Assembly: GCA_902588315.1 (NCBI GenBank)
Contig: CACIOP010000003.1
Location: 1 to 64,000, forward strand
Reading direction: 5' to 3'
Length of the DNA: 64,000 nt
From: an uncultured Pelagibacteraceae bacterium
GTDB lineage: Bacteria; Pseudomonadota; Alphaproteobacteria; Pelagibacterales; Pelagibacteraceae
A program made the position numbers and the translations under genes. Within the stretch, counting starts at the first letter, position 1. Each line of letters opens with the position of its first letter. Positions 19,567-33,898 of the stretch are shown here, in pieces. The notes under the pieces were generated by a model. That model ran no database searches. It saw nothing but the letters and a program-made list of their open reading frames with translations, and had not been told where the DNA came from.

Positions 19567-19712
19567 TATTTAGTTCCAAAAATAGTAAGACTCCAACATG
19601 CATTTCCATCCTCAATACGTACATAGCAACCTAAAAATGACATTATTTTAAATGCAAAAAAACCACCAATCAAAATTATTGCTGCTGCAAGAAAAGGATT
19701 AATTTTTTTCAT
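19566..19712 (-). CDS. 48-residue single-pass membrane protein, unrecognised
   Basis: Small gene found by reading the gap between folB and the SDR gene. It begins [20 protein letters not shown] and ends WSLTIFGTK. One hydrophobic helix spans about residues 6-27, followed by a short C-terminal part with two cysteines (29 and 39). Its ATG overlaps the SDR stop as ATGA, and its TAA overlaps the folB ATG as TAATG, so it is bracketed by coupling overlaps on both sides, as expected of a translated gene in this genome. I do not recognise the family. The lysine-rich start plus helix could be an uncleaved signal anchor. Confidence 0.8.
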   Translation of the reverse strand: MKKINPFLAAAIILIGGFFAFKIMSFLGCYVRIEDGNACWSLTIFGTK

Positions 19713-20445
19713 TCTTTTCCTCCCATAATATCTGGCGTTTGCCAGTTTAAATTTTGTCCACTATCAATAGCTAAAACTTGTCCAGTAATAGATCTATTTT
19801 TTATAAAAAAGTCAACGGCATTGCATATTTGTTCTACATCAACTTGTCTTTTTAAAGGGGTTGCTAAATACTGTTTTTTGAAATGTTTTTCAGACTGTCT
19901 TTGATTTTTTATGGTAGGTCCTGGAGCTATTCCGTTGACCCTTATTTTTGGAGCTAAGCTCATAGCACTTGTTTTGGTAAGAGTATAAAGGCCAGTCTTA
20001 CTTATAGTGTATGAAAAAAAGTAAGGAGTAAGTTTAAAGACTCTCTGATCAATTATATTTATTATATTATTATTTTTTCCTTTTGTATTTTTAGCAAATT
20101 CTTTAGATAATAAAGCAGGTGTTCTTAAATTCGTTCTCAAGTGTTTACCCCAACTATCTGTTGTGAAGTTTTCTATTTTATCATTTTCAAATAAAGAAGC
20201 ATTGTTTATTAAACAATCAAAATATTTTAATTTTAATTTGGCATATTTAACAATTTTATTTACGTCTTTTTCTTTACTCAAATCACCTTTTACAAGGTAA
20301 ACCCTAGTACCATTGCCTTCTAATTCTTTTTTTAATTTTTTAGCTTTAAATTTTGATTTATTGAAATGAATTAATATTTCTTTGTTTGTGCCAGATAATT
20401 TTTTTGCAATTGCAGCTCCAATTCTGGTTGCCCCACCAGTAATAA

Positions 20446-20464
<19 letters not shown>
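19709..20464 (-). CDS. short-chain dehydrogenase, possible pteridine reductase
   Basis: Classical SDR of 251 residues. The cofactor loop is '[12 protein letters not shown]', '[10 protein letters not shown]' follows, and the catalytic pair is in '[20 protein letters not shown]'. The C-terminal 'VNGIAPGPT' is standard. The basic residues after the glycine loop ('[10 protein letters not shown]') fit NADPH. The overall look and the neighbour folB suggest a PTR1/FolM-type dihydropteridine or dihydrofolate reductase; this substrate is inference. The start overlaps the end of uvrB by 19 bases. Confidence 0.8.
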
Positions 20465-23855
<3,391 letters not shown>

Positions 23856-23856
<1 letters not shown>

Positions 23857-24509
23857 TGAAAACAGCCCTAGTGTTTGGTTCATCAGGTTTAGTTGGCGGG
23901 CATCTTGTTAATGAACTTATCCTGAATTCAAATTATTCAAAAATAAAGATTTTTGTTCGTTCAAAAATAGAACTTATTAATCCAAAAATTGAAATTATTG
24001 AAACTGATTTTAATGATTTAGAAAAGCATAGAAATGATATTACAGGTGAAGACTGTTTTTTTTGTATTGGTACAACAAGAAAAAACTCACCTAAAAGAAA
24101 TGAATATGAAAGAATTGAGCTCAATATTCCTAGACAAATTGCTCAAATCGCTAAATCAAATTCAATTCAATCATTTTTTTTTGTTTCATCTGGTTATGCA
24201 GATCCAAAAAGTTCAGGTGATTATTTAAAATTCAAAGGATTAGTTGAACAAGAAATTAAAAATCAAAATTTTGATAAAATTGGGATCATGAGACCATCTT
24301 TCTTATTGGGAAATAGAAAAGAAAAAAGAATAGGTGAAAAATTTGGTATAGTATTATTTAAATTGTTAACTCCAATTTTAGTTGGACCTTTAAGAAAAAT
24401 GAGACCAATTAGGGCAGAAATAGTCGCTAAAGCAATGGTAAAGTTGGCAAATGAAAATATTAATCAAAGTATATTTGAATCAAATGAGATAGCTGAATTA
24501 GTGAGATAG
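23856..24509 (+). CDS. NAD(P)-binding Rossmann protein, HTATIP2-like
   Basis: Atypical short-chain reductase of 217 residues. The N-terminal 'VFGSSGLVGGHLVNELI' is the cofactor loop, and 'FFCIGTTRKNSP' and 'FFFVSSGYADPKSSGDYLKFKG' hold the mid-protein and catalytic-like Tyr/Lys region. Overall it matches the oxidoreductase HTATIP2/YwnB-type group, whose substrates are mostly unknown. It is coupled to aatA through TAATG. The 3' end overlaps the convergent trxB by 12 bases. Confidence 0.75.
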
Positions 24510-25442
24510 GAATTTTTCGGCTTCTAATGCTGCCATACATCCCATACCTGCAGCGGTTACAGCTTGTCTAAATGTTTTGTCTTTTACATCTCCAGCTGCA
24601 TAAACACCAGGAACATTTGTTTCTGTTGAGTCAGGTTTGGTAATTAAATATCCCTCATTATCCATTTTTAATTGATCTTTAAAAAGTTGAGTAGCTGGAT
24701 CATGACCAATAGCAATGAATACGCCATCAAGTTTCAATTCTTGAATTTTATTTGTTTTAACATTTTTAATCTTTATTCCTTTGACATTTTTAGGATCTTT
24801 ATCACCTAACACATCTTCAACTACAGAGTCCCAAATTATTTCTATTTTTTTATTTTCCATTAATTTTTTTTGAAGCATTTTTTCAGCTCTTAAACTGTCT
24901 CTTCTATGGATTAATTTTACTTTAGATGCAAACTTTGTAAGGAACATTGCTTCTTCAACCGCTGCATTACCTCCTCCAACTACAGCAACTTCTTTATTTT
25001 TAAAAAAGAAACCGTCACAAGTTGCACAAGCAGAAACTCCAAATCCTCTAAATTCCTGTTCTGATTTTATATTTAACCATCTTGCTTGAGCTCCAGTAGA
25101 AATAATAATGCTATCAGCAGTATATTTCTGACCACTATCACCGATTGCTTCAAATGGTGAACATTTTAAATTTACAGATCCAATATGGTCTTCAATCATT
25201 TCAGTTCCAACTGCTTTTGCTTGTTCTTTCATTTGATCCATTAACCATGGCCCCTGAATAACTTCAGAAAATCCTGGATAATTTTCAACATCAGTTGTCG
25301 TTGTTAATTGTCCTCCTGGCTCAGATCCATAAACCAAAATAGGATTTAACATTGCACGAGCAGCATAAACTGCTGCAGTGTATCCAGCTGGACCTGATCC
25401 AATTATTAACACTTTTGTGTGTTTAGTTGGATTTTGACTCAT
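24498..25442 (-). CDS. trxB: thioredoxin-disulfide reductase
   Basis: Flavoprotein that reduces thioredoxin with NADPH. The FAD-binding loop is 'IIGSGPAGYTAAVYAARA', the redox-active pair is CATC (139-142), the NADPH-binding loop is 'VVGGGNAAVEEA' with HRRDSLRA after it, and the C-terminal 'YAAGDVKDKTFRQAVTAAG' closes the FAD site. Length 314 is standard. It is divergent from the ELM1-like gene 21 bases away. Confidence 0.96.
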   Translation of the reverse strand: MSQNPTKHTKVLIIGSGPAGYTAAVYAARAMLNPILVYGSEPGGQLTTTTDVENYPGFSEVIQGPWLMDQMKEQAKAVGTEMIEDHIGSVNLKCSPFEAIGDSGQKYTADSIIISTGAQARWLNIKSEQEFRGFGVSACATCDGFFFKNKEVAVVGGGNAAVEEAMFLTKFASKVKLIHRRDSLRAEKMLQKKLMENKKIEIIWDSVVEDVLGDKDPKNVKGIKIKNVKTNKIQELKLDGVFIAIGHDPATQLFKDQLKMDNEGYLITKPDSTETNVPGVYAAGDVKDKTFRQAVTAAGMGCMAALEAEKFLSH

Positions 25443-25463
25443 ATGAAAGCTATATAGTGATTA

Positions 25464-26402
25464 ATGACTAAATTAAAAGGTATTTTATTAACTCAAGGTA
25501 TGCATGGCATGATAAGCCAGGTAGAAGGTTTGGCTAAAGCTTTAGATATGGATTTTACACACCATAAGGTTGAACTAAATAATTTTTGGAAAATTGTTCC
25601 TCCAAAATTAACTCCAATATCACAAAACGTTTATAAAAAAATAAACGAGTCTGATTTTGATGTAATTATTTCATGCGGAAGAAAAAGTGTTATTCCTTCA
25701 ATCCACTTAAAAAGTATTTCAAAAAAAAAAGTTTTAAATATTCATATTCAAGATCCAAAGGTAGATTTTAATCATTTTGATTTTATTATTGCTCCCGAAC
25801 ATGATGGAATAAGTGGTACAAATGTAATTAAAACAAAAGGTGCAATTCACTACTTAACGGAAAATGAAATTGAAGAAAATAGAAGTTATTTAAATTCATA
25901 TATTAAACAGGACAATAGAAAAGTTTGGTGTTTGATAATGGGTGGCCCTACAAAATATTATGATTACTCAACAAAAAATATGAAGCATATCTTCTCAATT
26001 TTTTACAAACTATTGAAAAAACATGATTTTCAACTTGTGGTGATACCCTCAATGAGAACGCCATTAAATACCATACACTATGCAAAAGAGTTTTTTGGAG
26101 AAAATCACACTGTGATTATGAATGTTGATAAAAAAGCCTATCTTTCAGCTCTAGCAATTTCAGAAAATATAATTGTTACATGTGACTCCAGCTCAATGAT
26201 ATCTGAAGCTGCTTTAACTGGAAAACCAATTTATGTGGCAAATATTTTACCAAAAAGAAAAGACATTAGATTTCAGAATTTTAGAAATTTATTCAGAGAA
26301 TTAAATATTACTAGAAACTTAGGTGAAGAAATTGAAAATTGGAACTATCAAAAATTAGATGAAACGAATAGAGTAGCAAAAATTATTAAAGAAAAAATAT
26401 AA
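25464..26402 (+). CDS. mitochondrial fission ELM1-like family protein
   Basis: 312-residue protein resembling the ELM1 family, a group common in alphaproteobacteria and named after the plant mitochondrial fission factor. The fold is probably GT-B glycosyltransferase-like: an N-terminal half with 'IISCGRKSVIPSIHLKSIS' and 'IHIQDPKV', and a C-terminal half with 'WCLIMGGPTKYYDYS' and 'TCDSSSMISEAALTGKPIYV', the latter being a typical nucleotide-sugar-binding turn. Its bacterial function is not established. It is followed five bases later by the oxygenase-like gene. Confidence 0.8.
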   Translation: MTKLKGILLTQGMHGMISQVEGLAKALDMDFTHHKVELNNFWKIVPPKLTPISQNVYKKINESDFDVIISCGRKSVIPSIHLKSISKKKVLNIHIQDPKVDFNHFDFIIAPEHDGISGTNVIKTKGAIHYLTENEIEENRSYLNSYIKQDNRKVWCLIMGGPTKYYDYSTKNMKHIFSIFYKLLKKHDFQLVVIPSMRTPLNTIHYAKEFFGENHTVIMNVDKKAYLSALAISENIIVTCDSSSMISEAALTGKPIYVANILPKRKDIRFQNFRNLFRELNITRNLGEEIENWNYQKLDETNRVAKIIKEKI

Positions 26403-26407
26403 CCCTA

Positions 26408-27073
26408 ATGTCATTTTTAAATTCAATTAAAAACAATTCAAAAGAACATAATTTTCCATTTAATCATTGGGAGTATAGCGATGCTTTGTCCGAAGAGGCA
26501 ATTGATGAAATAGTTAAAGCTGACATACCTGATGTCAGTAAACATAATCTTAACTATGATGGAACAAGAGCAATAGATGGTGGAGCTGCAGAATTTAGAA
26601 AAGGTATATCTTCAGGAGGAAAAGCAATAAAGTTTAGATGTTTTATTAATAAAGAAAACTCATCTCAATTTCCAAATTTAGTAAAATTTATAAATGAACT
26701 TCAGTCTAAAGAAACATATGAAACAATTTCTAAAATGATAAATAAAGATTTATCAAATTCATATGTTAGGGTTGAAGTTATATGTGACCGAGAGGGTTTT
26801 TGGTTAAAGCCTCATTGCGATATAAAAGAAAAACTTATGTCAGGTTTAATATTTGTTAATAAAACAAATGAATCTGAAGATTTAGGAACTGATTTTTACA
26901 ATGAAAAATTAGAAAAGGTTAAGACACTTCCTTACAAACATAATTATGGTTATCTTTTTACTAGCGGACCAAATACATGGCATGGTATGGAGAAGAAAAA
27001 GATCGTTAAAGAAAGACGATGTATTCAAGTAAATTATGTTACATTTGAAACTGATTGGAAAGTAAATCCTTAA
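26408..27073 (+). CDS. 2-oxoglutarate/Fe(II) oxygenase-like protein
   Basis: 221-residue protein with a plausible double-stranded beta-helix metal site. An HxD pair is seen in '[20 protein letters not shown]' and a distal His followed by Arg in '[21 protein letters not shown]', the pattern of prolyl-hydroxylase-like 2OG oxygenases. The substrate is unknown. The pairing with the ELM1-like gene (five-base gap) suggests a shared surface or glycan task, which is only inference. The 3' end overlaps the convergent carB by four bases. Confidence 0.65.
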   Translation: MSFLNSIKNNSKEHNFPFNHWEYSDALSEEAIDEIVKADIPDVSKHNLNYDGTRAIDGGAAEFRKGISSGGKAIKFRCFINKENSSQFPNLVKFINELQSKETYETISKMINKDLSNSYVRVEVICDREGFWLKPHCDIKEKLMSGLIFVNKTNESEDLGTDFYNEKLEKVKTLPYKHNYGYLFTSGPNTWHGMEKKKIVKERRCIQVNYVTFETDWKVNP

Positions 27074-30000
27074 ACGTCCTGAAGAGAAGTCACTTCTAAT
27101 TTTTTTGTTTTTAGTGATCTAATTGCCTCTAAACATGCTTGAGCAGTAGACATATTTGTACAATATGGAACTTTATTTTTAAGTGTTGCTCTTCTTAATG
27201 CTATAGCATCACTTAATCGATATTCAGTGTTTCCACCTCCAGTATTTATCACCAACGCAATCTTTTTAGAGTCTAAAACATCTACTATATGAGGAGTGCC
27301 ACTGCTAACTTTATTAATTATTTTACATTTCATCCCATGTTTTCGAATATATTCAGCAGTTCCTCTAGTAGCACATAATTTAAACTCAAGTTTAATAAGT
27401 TCTTTAGCTAAATCTATTCCTTCATCTTTGTGACTATCTTTGAGAGATATAAAAGCTAATCCTTGTTTTGGTAATGAGTTAGCTGCTGCAATCTGACTTT
27501 TGGCAAAAGCCATTCCAAAATTCTTATCAAATCCCATAACTTCCCCAGTTGATTTCATCTCAGGCCCTAACAATAAGTCACTGTTTGGAAATTTATTAAA
27601 TGGAAATACAGCTTCTTTAACTGCGTACATACCCTTAGATTTATCTTTTAAATTAAACTTAGATAACTTTTCACCAGCCATTACTCTTGATGCAATTTTA
27701 GCTAGGGGCAATCCTTTTGCTTTTGATACAAAAGGTACTGTTCTACTTGCTCTCGGATTTACCTCAATCACATAAATTTCATCTTTTTTAATTGCAAACT
27801 GTATATTCATGAAACCTTTAACATTTAAAGCTAAAGCTAATTTTTTTGTTTGATTTTCAATTTCTTTAAGAAGATATGGTTTAATTGATACAGGGGGTAA
27901 GCTACACGCCGAGTCTCCTGAGTGAATTCCAGCTTCTTCGATATGTTGCATAATTCCTGCAACGTGAACCTGTTTTCCATCTGATATGGCATCCACATCT
28001 ACTTCCATTGCATGATCGATAAATTTATCAATCAAAATCGGATTTTCTTCTGCAGCTTTAAAAGCCTCCTCAACAAATTTTTTAAGTTGATTTTTTTCAT
28101 GAACAATTTCCATTGCTCTTCCACCTAAAACATACGAAGGTCTTACCATTAATGGTAATCCTATTTTATCTGCAATTTTTATTGCCTGATTAAATGTTTT
28201 TGCAATTCCACTCTCCGCCTGCTTAAGTTTTAATTTGTTTAATAAATTTCTAAATCGGTCTCTATCCTCCGCTAAATCGATAGAAGTATATTGTGTTCCT
28301 AAAATTGGAAGATTGTTGTCATGTAAAAATTTAGCAAGTTTAATTGGAGTTTGTCCACCAAACTGAGCTATCACTCCTATTAGGTTTCCTTTTTCTTGTT
28401 CTTTTTTAATTATATTAAATACGTACTCTTCTTTTAAAGGTTCAAAGTATAATCGATCACTCGTATCATAGTCTGTTGATACTGTTTCAGGGTTACAATT
28501 TACCATGATAGTCTCAAAACCTGCGTCTTTTAATGAAAAACTTGCCTGACAACAGCAATAATCAAACTCAATTCCTTGACCAATTCTATTTGGTCCTCCT
28601 CCAAGAATAATTATTTTTTTCTTATTTGATGGATCAGCTTCACATTCAGAGTTAATTGAAAAATTTCTTTGATAAGTTGAGTACATATATGGAGTAAAAG
28701 ATTTGAATTCAGCTGCACAAGTATCTACTTTTTTATAAACTGGAAGTATTTTAAGCGCTGATCTTTTTCTTCTTACAATTTCTTCAGACGTTTTAGTTAA
28801 TTCCGAAAGTTTTTTATCTGAAAATCCTATCGATTTTATTCTATTAAATTCTACAAAATCTTTAGGAAGTCCTTTAGTTTTTAACTGTGTTTCACAATCA
28901 ACTATCTCTTTAATTTGTTCTAAAAACCAAGGGTCAATTTTAGATAAATTGTATATTCTCTTTAAGTTTATTTTTTTTCTAATTGCTTCAGCAATTAATA
29001 ACATCTTATTTGGAATAGTTTCTTTAAGCTTCTTTTCAATTTGCTTTTTATTTAAATCAAAAATCCTGTCTAAACCTGAAAAACCAGTTTCAAGAGATAC
29101 CAGCGCCTTTTGTAAAGATTCTTTAAAGTTTCTTCCAATAGCCATTGCTTCTCCTACTGATTTCATTGATGTCCCTAAAGTTGCAGGAGAAGTAGAAAAT
29201 TTTTCAAATGTAAATCTTGGAATTTTGGTCACCACATAATCTATACTTGGTTCAAATGATGCAGGAGTAACTTTAGTTATTTCATTTTTTAATTCATCTA
29301 GAGTATAACCAACAGCTAATTTTGCAGCTACTTTAGCAATTGGAAATCCAGTTGCTTTTGATGCAAGTGCTGATGATCTTGATACGCGTGGATTCATTTC
29401 AATGACAACCATTCGCCCGTTTTTAGGATTGATAGCAAACTGAACATTTGATCCTCCAGTTTCAACTCCAATTTTTCTTAAACATGCAATAGAAGCATTT
29501 CTCATTACTTGGTATTCTTTATCTGTAAGTGTAAGAGCTGGTGCTATTGTTACTGAGTCACCTGTATGAATTCCCATTGGATCTATATTTTCAATCGAGC
29601 AAATGATGATACAGTTATCTTTCTTATCTCTTACAACCTCCATCTCAAATTCTTTCCAGCCTTCTAAACATTCCTCTACAAGAACTTGGCTTACAGGAGA
29701 CTCGTGCAATCCATTTTTAACAATCTTAAAATAATCTTTTTTAGTTTTAGCTATTCCCCCACCAAGCCCACCAAGTGTAAAAGCAGGTCTTATAATTGCA
29801 GGTAAACCAATTTTTTTTAATACTTTTGATCCTTGATTATAATTATTTACGATTTCTGATTTTGGTAAATCTAAACCAATATCTATCATATTTTTTCTAA
29901 ATTTCTTTCTGTCCTCTGCATTAGAAATTGCTTTAGAATTTGCTCCTATCAACTCAATTTTGTATTTTTTTAGAATTCCTTTTTTCTCTGCTTCCATTGC

Positions 30001-30294
30001 AAGATTAAGTGCAGTTTGCCCTCCCATCGTTGGAAGAATTGCATCGGGTCTTTCTTTCTTAAGAATTTTTTCCAATACATTTAGTGTAATTGGTTCAATA
30101 TAAGTTTTATCTGCAACATCTGGATCTGTCATAATAGTTGCAGGATTTGAGTTTATTAAAACTACTTTATAACCCTCATCTTTTAGAGCTTTACATGCTT
30201 GTGTGCCTGAATAATCAAATTCACATGCTTGTCCTATAATTATTGGACCAGCTCCTACAACTAATATTTTTTTAATATCTTTTCTTTTTGGCAT
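27070..30294 (-). CDS. carB: carbamoyl-phosphate synthase, large subunit
   Basis: Makes carbamoyl phosphate from bicarbonate, ammonia and two ATP for arginine and pyrimidine synthesis. The internally duplicated structure is visible: two ATP-grasp halves each starting with '[22 protein letters not shown]' / '[22 protein letters not shown]'-like blocks, then the C-terminal MGS-like allosteric domain ('[15 protein letters not shown]', '[15 protein letters not shown]'). 1074 residues is the usual length. The start overlaps carA by 23 bases. Confidence 0.98.
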   Translation of the reverse strand: MPKRKDIKKILVVGAGPIIIGQACEFDYSGTQACKALKDEGYKVVLINSNPATIMTDPDVADKTYIEPITLNVLEKILKKERPDAILPTMGGQTALNLAMEAEKKGILKKYKIELIGANSKAISNAEDRKKFRKNMIDIGLDLPKSEIVNNYNQGSKVLKKIGLPAIIRPAFTLGGLGGGIAKTKKDYFKIVKNGLHESPVSQVLVEECLEGWKEFEMEVVRDKKDNCIIICSIENIDPMGIHTGDSVTIAPALTLTDKEYQVMRNASIACLRKIGVETGGSNVQFAINPKNGRMVVIEMNPRVSRSSALASKATGFPIAKVAAKLAVGYTLDELKNEITKVTPASFEPSIDYVVTKIPRFTFEKFSTSPATLGTSMKSVGEAMAIGRNFKESLQKALVSLETGFSGLDRIFDLNKKQIEKKLKETIPNKMLLIAEAIRKKINLKRIYNLSKIDPWFLEQIKEIVDCETQLKTKGLPKDFVEFNRIKSIGFSDKKLSELTKTSEEIVRRKRSALKILPVYKKVDTCAAEFKSFTPYMYSTYQRNFSINSECEADPSNKKKIIILGGGPNRIGQGIEFDYCCCQASFSLKDAGFETIMVNCNPETVSTDYDTSDRLYFEPLKEEYVFNIIKKEQEKGNLIGVIAQFGGQTPIKLAKFLHDNNLPILGTQYTSIDLAEDRDRFRNLLNKLKLKQAESGIAKTFNQAIKIADKIGLPLMVRPSYVLGGRAMEIVHEKNQLKKFVEEAFKAAEENPILIDKFIDHAMEVDVDAISDGKQVHVAGIMQHIEEAGIHSGDSACSLPPVSIKPYLLKEIENQTKKLALALNVKGFMNIQFAIKKDEIYVIEVNPRASRTVPFVSKAKGLPLAKIASRVMAGEKLSKFNLKDKSKGMYAVKEAVFPFNKFPNSDLLLGPEMKSTGEVMGFDKNFGMAFAKSQIAAANSLPKQGLAFISLKDSHKDEGIDLAKELIKLEFKLCATRGTAEYIRKHGMKCKIINKVSSGTPHIVDVLDSKKIALVINTGGGNTEYRLSDAIALRRATLKNKVPYCTNMSTAQACLEAIRSLKTKKLEVTSLQDV

Positions 30295-31468
30295 TTTTTT
30301 TCATGTTGTTAATAAATTCTTGAAACAAATAAACACTATCTTGAGGTCCTGGATTAGACTCTGGATGATATTGAACTGAAAAGACTGGTTTATTTTTTAG
30401 TTTGATACCTTCAATACTATTATCAAATAAAGATTTGTGTGTGACTTCAATATTTTTTGGCAGTCTTTCTTTAACTACTTCAAATCCATGGTTTTGACTC
30501 GTTATCTCAACCTTATCATGAATTAAATTTTTAACAGGGTGATTTGCCCCTCTATGACCAAGCTTCATCTTTTTTGTTTTACCACCTAATGCCAATGCTA
30601 AAATTTGATGACCCAAACAAATACCAAATATTGGTAAATTTTTTTTAATTAATTCTTTAATAATTTCGTTTGCATATTTTCCCGTTGCAGCTGGATCTCC
30701 AGGGCCGTTTGATAGAAATATTCCATTTGGTTTTAAAGCTAAAATTTTTTGTGCATTAGTTTTACAAGAAACGACAGTAACTTTACAATTAAAGTCAGAG
30801 AAATATCTCAATATATTTTTTTTTATTCCATAATCAATTGCAACAACATGAAATGAATTTTTATTATTTTTTTTATATCCAAATTCTTTTTTCCAGGTTT
30901 TAAGACCTTTCCAAATATAATTTTTTTTAGTTGAAACTACTTCTGCAAGATCAAGATTTTTTAATCCACTCCATTTGATTGTGGTATTAGTCAATTTATT
31001 AATATTAAATTTTCCTTTTTTTGAGTAACTAATTGTGCCTTTTGGGGCACCTTTATCTCTTATAAAGTTTGTCAGGCTTCTAGTATCTAAGCCAGTAATT
31101 CCAACAATTTTATTTTTTTTAAGCCAAGCATCTAAATGTTGAAATGATCTGTAATTTGAGGGTGAAGTTATTTCAGAGTTAAAAATCACTCCTCTAGCCC
31201 ATATTTTATCAGACTCATGATCCTCTTTATTAGTTCCAACATTTCCAATATGTGGAAAGGTAAAGTTAATAATTTGGCCTGCGTATGATGGATCAGAGAT
31301 GATTTCTTGATAACCAGTCAATGATGTATTAAAGCAAATTTCACCTGTGGCTTCTCCTTGGTATCCAATTCCAATACCTTTAAATACCTTTTTATTTTCA
31401 AGAACTAAAACGCCTGTATTGATTTGAGATTTTATTTTTGAGTTAGTTTTTTTTGCTTTTTTGATCAA
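30272..31468 (-). CDS. carA: carbamoyl-phosphate synthase, small (glutaminase) subunit
   Basis: Glutamine amidotransferase that feeds ammonia to CarB. The N-terminal domain has '[21 protein letters not shown]', and the class I glutaminase domain has the nucleophile in '[17 protein letters not shown]' and the His-Glu of '[12 protein letters not shown]'. The length is 398. The first ~15 residues are lysine-rich and extra; I see no better internal start. It is divergent from yqeY across about 126 bases. Confidence 0.97.
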   Translation of the reverse strand: MIKKAKKTNSKIKSQINTGVLVLENKKVFKGIGIGYQGEATGEICFNTSLTGYQEIISDPSYAGQIINFTFPHIGNVGTNKEDHESDKIWARGVIFNSEITSPSNYRSFQHLDAWLKKNKIVGITGLDTRSLTNFIRDKGAPKGTISYSKKGKFNINKLTNTTIKWSGLKNLDLAEVVSTKKNYIWKGLKTWKKEFGYKKNNKNSFHVVAIDYGIKKNILRYFSDFNCKVTVVSCKTNAQKILALKPNGIFLSNGPGDPAATGKYANEIIKELIKKNLPIFGICLGHQILALALGGKTKKMKLGHRGANHPVKNLIHDKVEITSQNHGFEVVKERLPKNIEVTHKSLFDNSIEGIKLKNKPVFSVQYHPESNPGPQDSVYLFQEFINNMKKNAKKKRY

Positions 31469-31594
31469 TTACAACTCATGAGTTAAAGGTTAATACAATA
31501 ATTGCTTTATTATCGCAACAGAGATGTAATATAAAACTGTAAAAAAACAATTTTTCTTTTGAAGAATTTTTTCTTTAAAGTAAATTAAAAAATT
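31469..31594. promoter_or_regulatory. divergent carA / yqeY-dnaG-rpoD intergenic region
   Basis: 126 bases between two outward-reading operons, so both promoters should lie here. A loose forward sigma70-like pair can be drawn, TTGCTT at 31502-31507 and TAATAT at 31527-31532, but the 19-base spacer is long. No hairpin, riboswitch-like fold or repeat operator stands out. The assignment rests on position. Confidence 0.4.
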
Positions 31595-32059
31595 ATGTCG
31601 TTAAAACAGACTATCGAAAATGAATATAAAAATGCTTTGAAATCTAAAGATAAAAATAAAATATCAACCTATAGGTTAATATTATCTTCCATTAAGGATT
31701 TGGACATTGTTAACAGATCTGGCCCTAATAAAAAAGAAACTGATGATGAGGATATTAAGAAACTTTTAAAAAAGATGGTTAAACAACGAGCCGAATCGAT
31801 GGATATTTATAAAAAAAATAATAGAACAGATCTTTTAGAGGTTGAGCAAAATGAACACAATATTTTAACAAGTTTTTTACCAAAGCAGCTAAGCGAAGAG
31901 GAAACTAAAAAAATCTGTTCAGATATTATTTCGAAAATTGGAGCAAATTCATTAAAAGATATGGGAAAAGTTATGGGTGAACTCAAAAAAACTCATGCAG
32001 ACGAAATCGATTTTTCCAAAGCAGGATCAATGATTAAAGAATTGTTAAACACACAATGA
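31595..32059 (+). CDS. yqeY: GatB/YqeY-domain protein
   Basis: 154-residue helical protein related to the tRNA-binding tail of GatB. Visible blocks are 'RLILSSIKDLDI', 'MVKQRAESMDIYKKNNR', 'QNEHNILTSFLPKQLSEEE' and 'DMGKVMGELKK'. It is proposed to bind tRNA, but its role is uncertain. It overlaps dnaG by four bases (ATGA) and heads the yqeY-dnaG-rpoD operon, the common alphaproteobacterial form of the macromolecular synthesis operon. Confidence 0.9.
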   Translation: MSLKQTIENEYKNALKSKDKNKISTYRLILSSIKDLDIVNRSGPNKKETDDEDIKKLLKKMVKQRAESMDIYKKNNRTDLLEVEQNEHNILTSFLPKQLSEEETKKICSDIISKIGANSLKDMGKVMGELKKTHADEIDFSKAGSMIKELLNTQ

Positions 32060-33831
32060 AATATCCAAAAGAGTATCTTGATGAAATTAAAAATAGATTG
32101 AAAGTTTCATCATTAGTATCAAAAACTGTTTCTTTAAAAAAAAGAGGTAAAGAATTTGTAGGTTTATCACCTTTTAAAAATGAAAAAACACCCTCATTTA
32201 CCGTTAATGATGAAAAAGAATTTTATCATTGTTTTGCAACCTCAGAACATGGCAACATTTTTGATTTTGTGATGAAAACTCAAAATTTAAAATTTGGAGA
32301 GGCAGTTAAATACTTAGCTCAACAGGCGGGGATGCAGCCATATATGTTTTCAAAACAAGATGAAGAAAGAGAAAAAAAGTGGAATGAGTATAAATCCATA
32401 TTTAATCAATATGTTGACTTTTATCATAATGAACTTTTAAAAAATGAAAATTATTCAATTGCTAGAGATTATTTAAAAAATAGATCACTAGGTAAAAATG
32501 AAGTAAAAAAATTTAAAATAGGATACATAGAAAAAAATCCAAATTTTTTCAAAAAATTAAAAAAAGATTATAGTGAACAAACTTTAATCGAGACTGGTTT
32601 ATTTTATTTAGATGAGAAAAAAAAAACTTATGTCGAAAGATTTAGAGGTCGATTAATATTTCCGATCAATAATATTTCAGGTCAACCAATAGCACTAGGT
32701 GGAAGAATAATTGAAAATTTAGATTACTTAGCTAAATATATAAATTCACCTGAAACAAATTTTTTTAAAAAAGGATCAAATTTATATAATTTAGATTCTG
32801 CAAGAAAACTTTCTACTAAAGTTGATCACATTTATCTGGTTGAGGGATATATGGATGTAGTGGGTCTAAGTAAAAATGGAATAGATAATGCAGTAGCAAA
32901 TCTTGGTACGTCTTTAACCGACAAGCAAATTTTAACTTTAAATCAATTTTTTGATGATATAATAATATGTTTTGATGGTGACGAAAGTGGATATAAAGCT
33001 GCTGTTAGAGCTGCTGAAAATTCAATAAAGGAACTAAAACCTGAAAAACAAATTTCATTTTTGTTTCTTCCAGATAAAGAAGACCCAGATAGTTATGTAA
33101 ATAAAAATGGCAAGGCTGATTTTGTAGAATTTACAAAGCAGACCAAATTATCAATTCATCAATTTATTTTTAGTCATTACAAAAAACAGACTAAAAATAA
33201 TCCATCATCGATGGCAATTTTTGAGAAAAAACTTAGAGCAATTGCAAATACAATAAAAGATGATTTCATAAAAAAATATGTTTTGGAATATTTTTTAGAA
33301 AAAATTTCTGAGTTAACACCACATTCCAATCAAAATAATAAAAGATTTTATTCAAAAAAAATAAAATCTTTAGAAAGTACAAAAAAATACTTTCAAGAAA
33401 GTCAGTCTTTGACTGGAGTTGAATTAAAAGAGTTTTCTCTATTATACTTGGTGATAAATAACCTAGATTTGTTGCAAGCAAATATTCATCTGATTGAAAA
33501 TATTAAATTATTTACTGAGTTTAATAAAAAAATATTTGAAATGATTGTTGAAAAATTAAAATCTGGTTCACAAATTATAATTGAAGATCTTAATTTAGAT
33601 ATTCAATTAATAGAAAAAATAAACAAATTTGCCCCAATCAAACATATTCTAAAAAATCAATCTAAGGATAATCAAAAAATAATCGAATTATTAGAGGACA
33701 TCTCTAGAGATTTGATGAATTATGATCTTGAGTTCAGAATCCAGGAATTAGAATCGAAGTTTTCTGTTGATATGAGCGAGTCTACATTTAATGAGTTAAA
33801 AGAGCTCAAAAAAAAGCAGAATCTCAATTAA
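32056..33831 (+). CDS. dnaG: DNA primase with degenerate zinc-binding domain
   Basis: Synthesises RNA primers at the replication fork. The TOPRIM core is intact ('VYLVEGYMDVVGLSKNG', 'IICFDGDESGYKAA', 'DKEDPDSYV'). The N-terminal CHC2 zinc domain keeps its overall sequence, but the ligand positions read S38, K41, C59 and T62 instead of Cys, His, Cys, Cys. Three of four zinc ligands are thus missing ('LSPFKNEKTPSF' and 'YHCFATSEHGN'). The C-terminal helicase-binding part (about 430-591) is divergent. Length 591 is normal. Probably functional, since the catalytic core is complete. Confidence 0.95.
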   Translation: MKYPKEYLDEIKNRLKVSSLVSKTVSLKKRGKEFVGLSPFKNEKTPSFTVNDEKEFYHCFATSEHGNIFDFVMKTQNLKFGEAVKYLAQQAGMQPYMFSKQDEEREKKWNEYKSIFNQYVDFYHNELLKNENYSIARDYLKNRSLGKNEVKKFKIGYIEKNPNFFKKLKKDYSEQTLIETGLFYLDEKKKTYVERFRGRLIFPINNISGQPIALGGRIIENLDYLAKYINSPETNFFKKGSNLYNLDSARKLSTKVDHIYLVEGYMDVVGLSKNGIDNAVANLGTSLTDKQILTLNQFFDDIIICFDGDESGYKAAVRAAENSIKELKPEKQISFLFLPDKEDPDSYVNKNGKADFVEFTKQTKLSIHQFIFSHYKKQTKNNPSSMAIFEKKLRAIANTIKDDFIKKYVLEYFLEKISELTPHSNQNNKRFYSKKIKSLESTKKYFQESQSLTGVELKEFSLLYLVINNLDLLQANIHLIENIKLFTEFNKKIFEMIVEKLKSGSQIIIEDLNLDIQLIEKINKFAPIKHILKNQSKDNQKIIELLEDISRDLMNYDLEFRIQELESKFSVDMSESTFNELKELKKKQNLN

Positions 33832-33898
33832 ACTGACTAAATTAGTAATAGATTTTTATATAATTGACATTATATAAGACCTTTAAATTCAAACTATC

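Noticed and set aside
33864..33892. rpoD promoter with TTGACA at 33864
   Set aside because: No acceptable -10 hexamer at 16-18 bases; the hexamer alone is not enough.
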